In this document: positions 5,949-11,083 of the stretch, one piece after another
How positions within the stretch are numbered: the first letter of the stretch is position 1
Layout: every line of letters starts with the position of its first letter
NCBI GenBank assembly: GCA_031264895.1
Contig: JAISDI010000049.1
Location: 1 to 11,083, forward strand
Direction: 5' to 3'
Source: Endomicrobium sp.
Lineage (GTDB): Bacteria > Elusimicrobiota > Endomicrobiia > Endomicrobiales > Endomicrobiaceae
DNA length: 11,083 nucleotides
Program-made: the position numbers and the translations under genes
The notes under the pieces: model-generated
Told to the model about the DNA's origin: nothing
The model's database searches: none
What the model saw: the letters and a program-made list of their open reading frames with translations, nothing else

Positions 5949-7222
5949 TAAAAAAAATTATTTTTTCCTTTATTATCTGCATGTCATTTTACTGCATATT
6001 AAACAGTCAGGCAATGCCGTCGAATATAGGAAGACAGGTCTATTCCATTTTCAGCGATATCTATTTGGGAGCCAGCTGGTCGGCATCCAATGACGACGGC
6101 ATATCCGCAAGATATTTAAATTGCAAAACTTATAACCAGACTTATGACAACAGCAGCAATATCATCTACGACATTGAGTCGAGTCCTTATATCATTAACA
6201 ATGCCGCGCAGGCATGGGAAGGTTCAAAATATATAACTTTTACAGCCGGCGGAAATCAGGCTTTTTTTATAACTTTTAAAGGAAATACGATTGCAAGTAA
6301 CATCGGAACGCGCGACATGAGCGCTTATTACGGCGGCACGATCGAATTTTACGTAAAAGACATAAATAATACCGACGCAACGAGAACGGGAATAAGAATA
6401 GGTTCAAATACGGACAGAATCGGATATATTTCCGATTTCGGATTTAATTCTTCAAAACCGTCCGGAGAGTGGCAAAAACTCACTATGCGTTTGACTTCGT
6501 CTTCCTACAACGGAGGATTGGAAGTTACTCAAAATGAACTTAAGGCGGTCTCGTCTCCTTTTTTGATCCATCTTCCGTCTAACAATAATAAAATATCCGT
6601 AGACAGTATTCTTTGGGTAAAACCGCAGCCTGTGCTAAATAGTAAAGCTTTTAAACTTTCTGTAAAAAACAATGCCAACAATTCGTCTGCCGGCAAAATA
6701 ACTTGGTCTACGTCCACAATAATTCCCGGCGTAACCGCGTGGGTTCTGTCAGACCAATACATAGAATTGGACGGTCTTGACTACTATAAAGACGGCTGGA
6801 GTGTTCAGATATATACCGACAACAAATCTTTAAACGCTTCCTCACCTGTATATACAGGAAACATAACAAAAGACACAAATTCCGGAATGGTTGGAGTGTA
6901 CAATCCCGATAAAATAATACCGATAAGATGGCGTACTGCAAAAGCTTCAGATTTAGTAAAATCTCTATATGATGAAAACTGGCAGGAACCTTGGGAACAG
7001 TTGAGGGACATATCGGCTTTTTCCGATCCCTCAGACAGAGGAGACGAAAGAATAAAATTTTTTGACAAAAGAGGTTACAAATGGAATGCAGTCCAAAGAT
7101 ATTATGGAGATTTGCCGCCCGATAAAAAAATAAGAATATATTTTTTGGCCGACATGAGACACGCGCGCAAAGGATTCAAATATAAAACAAGCTCGATAAT
7201 ATTTAATTTCTTTATCGAATAA
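5945..7222 (+). CDS. Secreted protein of unknown function with a carbohydrate-binding-like domain
   Basis: 425 residues, not recognised as a named family. Residues 1-23 are a signal peptide (two Lys, hydrophobic core, cleavage near NSQA|MP) without a lipobox. Residues about 35-215 look like a beta-rich jelly-roll: AQAWEGSKYITF, a GGTIEFYVKD strand, GIRIGSNTD, then SGEWQKLTMRL, the order seen in sugar-binding modules of the CBM11-like type. Residues about 230-425 form a second beta-rich domain with AWVLSDQYIELD, WSVQIYTDN, SGMVGVYNP, IPIRWRTA and the terminal strand TSSIIFNFFIE. Aromatic and Asn/Ser-rich composition fits a surface or periplasmic protein. No catalytic motif is visible. It lies 16 nt upstream of lgt on the same strand and may share its transcript. 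The start has no obvious SD. Confidence 0.75.
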   Translation: MIKKIIFSFIICMSFYCILNSQAMPSNIGRQVYSIFSDIYLGASWSASNDDGISARYLNCKTYNQTYDNSSNIIYDIESSPYIINNAAQAWEGSKYITFTAGGNQAFFITFKGNTIASNIGTRDMSAYYGGTIEFYVKDINNTDATRTGIRIGSNTDRIGYISDFGFNSSKPSGEWQKLTMRLTSSSYNGGLEVTQNELKAVSSPFLIHLPSNNNKISVDSILWVKPQPVLNSKAFKLSVKNNANNSSAGKITWSTSTIIPGVTAWVLSDQYIELDGLDYYKDGWSVQIYTDNKSLNASSPVYTGNITKDTNSGMVGVYNPDKIIPIRWRTAKASDLVKSLYDENWQEPWEQLRDISAFSDPSDRGDERIKFFDKRGYKWNAVQRYYGDLPPDKKIRIYFLADMRHARKGFKYKTSSIIFNFFIE

Positions 7223-7238
7223 CAAAGAGGTCATAATA

Positions 7239-8018
7239 ATGTATCCCGTATTTAAATTAGGATTTTTCGTCATAAACGCTTATACTTTTTTTATGATCTG
7301 CGGTTTTTGGATAGCGTTTGTATACGCAATGCTGATTTTAAAAAGCGTTAAAATAAAATTTCTGTCGGAAAACGATCCTTTTTATATTTTGATCTGCCTT
7401 CTGTTTTCTTCAATATTCGGAGCGAAAGCCGCATTTCTGATAGCCGAAAGGCCTGATATTTTTTTTGCAAATCCTTTAAGTCTTTTTAAAATATGGGAAA
7501 GCGGTTTCATATATTACGGCGGGATCATAGGCGCGTCATTATGTATTATCCTGTACTCAAAAATAAGACGTATTCCTATCAAGTTCCTCTGCGATACCTT
7601 TGCCCCAACTCTGCCTATAAACGTTTTTTTTATCAGAACCGGCTGCTTATTTGCAGGCTGCTGTTATGGAAGAGAAACGCTTTTGCCTTGGGGAATGAAG
7701 TCCGGCACGGATATTTTGCGCCATCCCACGCAAATATATGAAATGATCGGAGCGGCGGTACTTTTTTTATTTCTGCATTTTTACAATAAAAAGCATTTCG
7801 GGGAAGGAAAAATACTGCCTCTTTATTTTATCGGATACGCGGCAATACGGTTTATAGTTGAATTTTTTAGGGGAGACGAAAGAGGCGGATATTTTTTATC
7901 AATGTCGGTTTCACAGAATATTTCGATATTGGCGTTTGCCGCCGCTTTGATAACAATTTATGCAATAAACAAAAAAAATGCCGGACAAAGCAAACGGCAA
8001 AATTTACCGCCGTTATAA
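7239..8018 (+). CDS. lgt: Prolipoprotein diacylglyceryl transferase (divergent Lgt)
   Basis: 259 residues with about seven membrane segments. Lgt transfers diacylglyceryl from phosphatidylglycerol to the lipobox Cys of preprolipoproteins in the inner membrane. Family features: INAYTFFMICG (N-terminal Tyr), GFIYYGGIIGA (89-99), FIRTGCLFAGCCYGRE (131-146, Lgt signature region with Arg133), RHPTQIYE (161-168) and VEFFRGDERGGYF (207-219, Arg211). Several positions important in E. coli Lgt differ by my alignment: His103 of FHGG is Tyr93, Asn146 of GRLGN is Cys136 and Glu151 is Cys141. The GCCYG form recurs in a subset of annotated Lgt homologues, so the protein may be a variant Lgt or a paralogue with another acceptor. 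AGAGG lies 7 nt before the ATG. Confidence 0.83.
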   Translation: MYPVFKLGFFVINAYTFFMICGFWIAFVYAMLILKSVKIKFLSENDPFYILICLLFSSIFGAKAAFLIAERPDIFFANPLSLFKIWESGFIYYGGIIGASLCIILYSKIRRIPIKFLCDTFAPTLPINVFFIRTGCLFAGCCYGRETLLPWGMKSGTDILRHPTQIYEMIGAAVLFLFLHFYNKKHFGEGKILPLYFIGYAAIRFIVEFFRGDERGGYFLSMSVSQNISILAFAAALITIYAINKKNAGQSKRQNLPPL

Positions 8019-8019
8019 T

Positions 8020-8048
8020 TTGACATACAACTTAATAAAACATACAAT
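8020..8048 (+). promoter_or_regulatory. hppA promoter, near consensus
   Basis: Perfect TTGACA (8020-8025), a 17-nt spacer, TACAAT (8043-8048; one mismatch). It begins just after the lgt stop codon. The start near 8055 gives a leader of about 150 nt before the pyrophosphatase start. Confidence 0.72.
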
Positions 8049-8054
8049 TTTACA

Positions 8055-8207
8055 TAGTTATCAACTCTCCAAGCTATAAATTAAAACGAAACATTCGGAG
8101 CGGCAAAGAAGTCATCCGGGTTCGTAAAACCGGCAGATTTTTATTGCATATAGGAAACCGCAAGGCATAAAACGCCAAGCGGTAATAAAATGAAGAAAGG
8201 AGCATGT
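8055..8207 (+). promoter_or_regulatory. Structured 5' leader of hppA, possible attenuator or riboswitch
   Basis: This leader contains two potential hairpins. 8116-8133 forms CCGG-TT paired with AA-CCGG (one bulged G, 5-nt loop), followed after 4 nt by TTTTT (8138-8142), like a weak intrinsic terminator before the gene. 8157-8183 forms ACCGC/GCGGT and GGC/GCC separated by a symmetric AA/AA internal loop. AGCGG (8099-8103) could pair with CCGC of the second hairpin as an alternative. I compared it by eye with the c-di-GMP-I, fluoride, THF and guanidine classes and found no match. Regulation is inference. Confidence 0.4.
8116..8142 (+). terminator. Terminator-like hairpin inside the hppA leader
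   Basis: A 6-bp stem with one bulged G and a TTTTT run 4 nt downstream. It may end lgt transcripts, attenuate hppA, or both. It is much weaker than the terminators at 284-319 and 10651-10688. Confidence 0.4.
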
Positions 8208-10637
8208 ATGTATTTGAGTAAGATGTTCTCTTTAAAAAAGACGGCAGCCGCTTTTATTTTGGCGATTGCCGCTGCAGGTCAATCTTTTGCAAGCGAAGCT
8301 GATTTGGTAATACCTGATTTGGCTTCGATAAGTTTTTTTGGAAATATGATAAACGGAAAAAGCCTTTTGCTTTTTGGCTTTCTTATTTGTATTTTCGGCC
8401 TTTGTTTCGGCATTTATCATTTTTTGGGCATTAAAAACCTTCCCGTGCATAAATCCATGAAAGAAATATCGGAACTCATTTATGAAACCTGCAAAACCTA
8501 TCTCATCACACAGGGCAAATTCATAATAATTCTCGAAGCTCTTCTTGCGGTTATAATAATAGTGTATTTCGGAGCATTACAGCATTTTGCAGCTTTTAAA
8601 GTAACGGCGATAGTTTTGTGCAGCATTATAGGGATTTTGGGCAGCTACAGCGTTGCATGGTTTGGCATGAGAATAAACACTTTTGCAAATTCCAGAACGG
8701 CTTTTGCAAGCCTTAAAGGCAAACCTTTCCCCTGCTATGCCGTTCCGCTGAGAGCAGGCATGAGCATAGGAATGCTTCTGATAAGCATAGAACTTACCAT
8801 AATGCTTGTAATTCTTCTTTTTATACCGTCGGATCTTGCAGGCCCGTGCTTTATAGGTTTTGCAATAGGCGAATCGCTCGGCGCTTCGGTGCTTAGGATC
8901 GCAGGCGGCATTTTTACAAAAATCGCGGACATCGGTTCTGACCTTATGAAAATTGTTTTCAATATCAAAGAAGACGATGCCAGAAATCCGGGCGTTATCG
9001 CGGACTGTACCGGCGACAATGCCGGCGATTCGGTAGGCCCGACAGCCGACGGTTTTGAAACTTACGGCGTTACCGGCGTGGCTTTGGTGACGTTTATAGT
9101 TTTGGCGGTAAAAGACCCGTCTCTTCAGATTAAACTTTTGGTATGGATTTTCGTAATGCGTTTGATAATGCTCATAGCAAGCGCTCTTTCTTACGCGATA
9201 AATTCAGTCATAGCAAAAGCCAGATACGCTCTGTCCGACAAAATGAACTATGAAGCTCCGTTAACTTCGTTGGTATGGATAACTTCATTGGTTTCGATAG
9301 CTTTTACTTTCATAATTTCAAAACTTGTAATAGGCGATTTGGGAGACGGCTCGCTTTGGTGGAAACTTTCTCTTATAATAAGCTGCGGAACAATAGCCGG
9401 CGCAGTCATTCCGGAAGTAGTGAAAATATTTACTTCGGTTAAAAGCGCTTTTGTGCAGAACGTCGTAACGTCTTCAAAACACGGCGGCGCTTCGCTTAAC
9501 GTTCTTGCAGGCCTTACGGCAGGCAATTACAGCGCGTACTGGATGGGGCTTGCAATAATAATTCTTATGGCTATAGCTTATGCGATAAGCACGACAGGCC
9601 TTGCGTCAATAATGATCGCTCCGGCGGTTTTTTCATTCGGGCTTGTAGCTTTCGGATTTCTAGGTATGGGGCCGGTCACGATAGCCGTTGACTCTTACGG
9701 CCCGGTCACCGACAATGCGCAGTCCGTATATGAGCTTTCTCTTATTGAAAGCGTTCCCAACATCTCAAACGAAATAGAAAAAGATTTCGGATTTAAACCA
9801 GTATTTGAAAAATCGAAAATTCTTCTCGAAGAAAACGACGGAGCCGGAAATACTTTTAAAGCTACGGCAAAACCCGTACTCATAGGAACCGCTGTTGTAG
9901 GCGCGACAACTATGATTTTCTCGACAATAGTCATGCTTACAAACGGCCTTACCACAGGACTTGAAAAGCTTTCGCTTCTTCACGCTCCTTTCCTTTTGGG
10001 CTTAATTGCGGGCGGCGCGGTAATCTATTGGTTTACCGGCGCGTCAAACCACGCAGTAACAAGCGGCGCATATAAAGCCGTAGAATTTATCAAAGGCAAT
10101 ATAAAACTCGACGGCTCTTCGGAAAAAGCTTCTACACAGGATTCAAAAAAAGTCGTAGAAATATGCACAAAATACGCGCAGAAAGGAATGATAAATTTGT
10201 TCCTTGTAGTATTTTTTACCACTTTAGCTTTTGCGTTTGTAGAACCTTATTTCTTTATCGGCTATTTAATATCCATAGCGCTGTTTGGTCTTTTTCAAGC
10301 AATATTTATGGCGAATGCCGGCGGAGCATGGGACAATGCCAAAAAGTTCGTGGAAGTTGATTTACGCCAAAAAGGAACCGAACTTCACAATGCAAGCGTC
10401 GTAGGCGATACGGTAGGCGACCCTTTCAAAGACACTTCTTCCGTAGCCATGAACCCGATAATAAAGTTCACAACATTGTTCGGCCTCTTAGCGCTAGAGC
10501 TTGCCTTAGTACTTGCTTCAAAAGGCGCGCTTAACATAACGCTTGCCGCAATATTTTTCGCGGTAGCCGTAGTTTTCGTGGTAAAATCATTCACGGATTT
10601 ACGCAACAAAGACGAACAGCCCGCAGAAGTAAAATAA
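8208..10637 (+). CDS. hppA: Membrane-bound proton-translocating pyrophosphatase, divergent K+-independent type
   Basis: 809 residues, about 16 membrane segments. It couples PPi hydrolysis to ion pumping across the inner membrane. Substrate-site motifs are intact: ADIGSDL (240-246), EDDARNP (255-261), DCTGDNAGD (266-274), DSYGPVTDNA (495-504), NAGGAWDNAKK (703-713) and GDTVGDPFKDTS (733-744). Lys551 in GNTFK matches the Lys of GNTTK that marks K+-independent enzymes. The gate segment that normally reads DLVGKxE is DLMKIVF, one residue shorter and without the Glu. This fits the divergent, Na+-inhibited H+-pumping group known from Chlorobium limicola. It is longer than most family members, with a signal-peptide-like N-terminus (QSFA|SE). 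Start: AAAGGAG (8196-8202) is spaced for the ATG at 8208; an in-frame ATG at 8190 has no SD. It has its own promoter, leader and terminator, so it is probably monocistronic. Confidence 0.95.
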   Translation: MYLSKMFSLKKTAAAFILAIAAAGQSFASEADLVIPDLASISFFGNMINGKSLLLFGFLICIFGLCFGIYHFLGIKNLPVHKSMKEISELIYETCKTYLITQGKFIIILEALLAVIIIVYFGALQHFAAFKVTAIVLCSIIGILGSYSVAWFGMRINTFANSRTAFASLKGKPFPCYAVPLRAGMSIGMLLISIELTIMLVILLFIPSDLAGPCFIGFAIGESLGASVLRIAGGIFTKIADIGSDLMKIVFNIKEDDARNPGVIADCTGDNAGDSVGPTADGFETYGVTGVALVTFIVLAVKDPSLQIKLLVWIFVMRLIMLIASALSYAINSVIAKARYALSDKMNYEAPLTSLVWITSLVSIAFTFIISKLVIGDLGDGSLWWKLSLIISCGTIAGAVIPEVVKIFTSVKSAFVQNVVTSSKHGGASLNVLAGLTAGNYSAYWMGLAIIILMAIAYAISTTGLASIMIAPAVFSFGLVAFGFLGMGPVTIAVDSYGPVTDNAQSVYELSLIESVPNISNEIEKDFGFKPVFEKSKILLEENDGAGNTFKATAKPVLIGTAVVGATTMIFSTIVMLTNGLTTGLEKLSLLHAPFLLGLIAGGAVIYWFTGASNHAVTSGAYKAVEFIKGNIKLDGSSEKASTQDSKKVVEICTKYAQKGMINLFLVVFFTTLAFAFVEPYFFIGYLISIALFGLFQAIFMANAGGAWDNAKKFVEVDLRQKGTELHNASVVGDTVGDPFKDTSSVAMNPIIKFTTLFGLLALELALVLASKGALNITLAAIFFAVAVVFVVKSFTDLRNKDEQPAEVK

Positions 10638-10650
10638 AAATAATAATCAC

Positions 10651-10688
10651 AAAAAAAGCCTGACATTAAAAAATGTCAGGCTTTTTTT
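10651..10688 (+). terminator. Strong intrinsic terminator of hppA
   Basis: 17-bp perfect stem (10651-10667 with 10672-10688) with an AAAA loop. The core GCCTGACATT/AATGTCAGGC is flanked by seven A and seven T, so it can work on both strands. It starts 13 nt after the hppA stop codon. Confidence 0.9.
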
Positions 10689-10820
10689 ATTTTACCCAAG
10701 AAAAAAGGTAAGCCCTTACATGCAGGTCTTTTCCTTTACAGGCAGCAAATTAGAAAAACAGCGTTCCTTTATAGTCTTTGTAGTTATTAGTGTCGTTAAT
10801 TCCCACTTTTTTAAAGGGGT

Positions 10821-10839
10821 GTCCGCACCTTTTGCGGAC
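10821..10839. repeat. GC-rich hairpin at the left of a non-coding repeat region
   Basis: GTCCGCA (10821-10827), a 5-nt loop, TGCGGAC (10833-10839), followed by GGGGG. The flanking sequence AAAGGGGT...GGGGATTT resembles REP-like dispersed elements that are often mistranslated as short ORFs. The hairpin is seen directly; dispersal is inferred. Confidence 0.5.
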
Positions 10840-10845
10840 GGGGGA

Positions 10846-10946
10846 TTTCGCCGTTGCCGTTGCCGTTGCCGTTGTCTTTTGCTTTTGTTGTTGTCTTTGT
10901 CTTTGCCGTCCGCTTTTGCCGTTAGTCGTTGCCGTTCGCCGCCTTT
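10846..10946. repeat. GCCGTT hexamer repeat within an almost A-free tract
   Basis: Four tandem GCCGTT units (10850-10873) are followed by degenerate relatives (GTCTTTT, GTTGTTGTCTTT, GCCGTC, GCCGTTAGTCGTTGCCGTTCGCC). Over 101 nt there is a single A on the plus strand (10924). A minus-strand frame through it gives an Arg/Gln/Lys-rich low-complexity peptide with no start signal I trust. It is best read as a simple repeat. Confidence 0.6.
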
Positions 10947-10964
10947 AAGCGAGTCTATGAGCGG

Positions 10965-11055
10965 AAGATTTTTGAAGATTATCAAATTCGGTTGTTTGAG
11001 CGGCATTCCTCTTAAGTCTTTATGCCGCGAGTTCCGAATTTGCTTCAAAAATCTT
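10965..11055. repeat. Long imperfect palindrome with nested hairpin
   Basis: Outer arms: AAGATTTTTGAAG (10965-10977) plus CAAATTCGG (10983-10991) are complementary to CCGAATTTG (11034-11042) plus CTTCAAAAATCTT (11043-11055), 22 bp in all, with 5 extra bases (10978-10982) in the left arm only. An inner stem GCGGCAT (11000-11006) pairs with ATGCCGC (11022-11028). With the hairpin and hexamer tract to the left it makes up most of the gene-free stretch 10689-11083 and may continue past the right edge. No protein gene is convincing here. Confidence 0.65.
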
Positions 11056-11083
11056 TTGCGAATGCTTTCAGCGGCAAGGGTTT

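Noticed and set aside
8055..8189. A c-di-GMP-I (GEMM) riboswitch before hppA
   Set aside because: GCAAAG and GGAAACC-like pieces are present, but the conserved core order and helices do not line up by eye.
8190..8207. Upstream ATG of hppA at 8190
   Set aside because: The AAAGGAG at 8196-8202 lies after this ATG and is spaced for the ATG at 8208; no SD precedes 8190.
8735..9955. Several minus-strand open frames inside hppA
   Set aside because: They are antisense shadows of a complete pyrophosphatase with all catalytic motifs.
10716..11048. Minus-strand open frame of 110 codons
   Set aside because: It runs through the hairpin, hexamer tract and palindrome, encodes low-complexity Arg/Gln/Lys repeats and has no convincing SD. 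It is most likely a chance frame in a repeat.

Overview
The window looks like chromosomal DNA of an AT-rich, Gram-negative-type anaerobe. My best guess is Elusimicrobiota, Endomicrobium-like. This is an inference from gene content (type IV pilins, a TM1266-family protein, a divergent proton pyrophosphatase) and overall style; no rRNA or other phylogenetic marker is present. No phage, CRISPR, tRNA or transposase gene is visible.

Layout. (1) Positions 1-960, minus strand: a pilin locus. A complete type IV pilin (331-741) has two good sigma70-type promoters upstream (824-852 and 926-954) and an unusually perfect Shine-Dalgarno-like element far from the start codon (788-799). It is followed by a strong terminator (284-319) and then, only 14 nt later, a second pilin that runs off the left edge. 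(2) Positions 1038-5646, minus strand: a packed six-gene run with overlapping or nearly touching ends. In transcription order it encodes an M50-like HELTH membrane protein, a CTP-dependent-type lipid or polyprenol kinase, an ABC ATPase, its 12-TM permease, a secreted NodB polysaccharide deacetylase, and a small ACT-fold TM1266-family protein. Apart from the last gene this reads as a cell-envelope operon. (3) Positions 5647-5944: divergent intergenic region with promoter-like boxes and a small inverted repeat. (4) Positions 5945-8018, plus strand: a secreted protein of unknown function with a carbohydrate-binding-like N-terminal half, then a divergent Lgt (prolipoprotein diacylglyceryl transferase). 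(5) Positions 8019-10688, plus strand: a near-consensus promoter, a structured leader of about 135 nt with a terminator-like hairpin, a membrane pyrophosphatase of the K+-independent type with unusual ion-gate residues, and a strong terminator. (6) Positions 10689-11083: no convincing gene. This stretch holds a hairpin, tandem GCCGTT hexamers inside a 101-nt tract containing a single A, and a long imperfect palindrome; it looks like a dispersed non-coding repeat.

How it works together. The region combines surface appendage production, envelope lipid and glycan handling, lipoprotein maturation and pyrophosphate-driven ion pumping. The least explained parts are the pilin control region, the hppA leader, the unknown secreted protein and the right-hand repeat.
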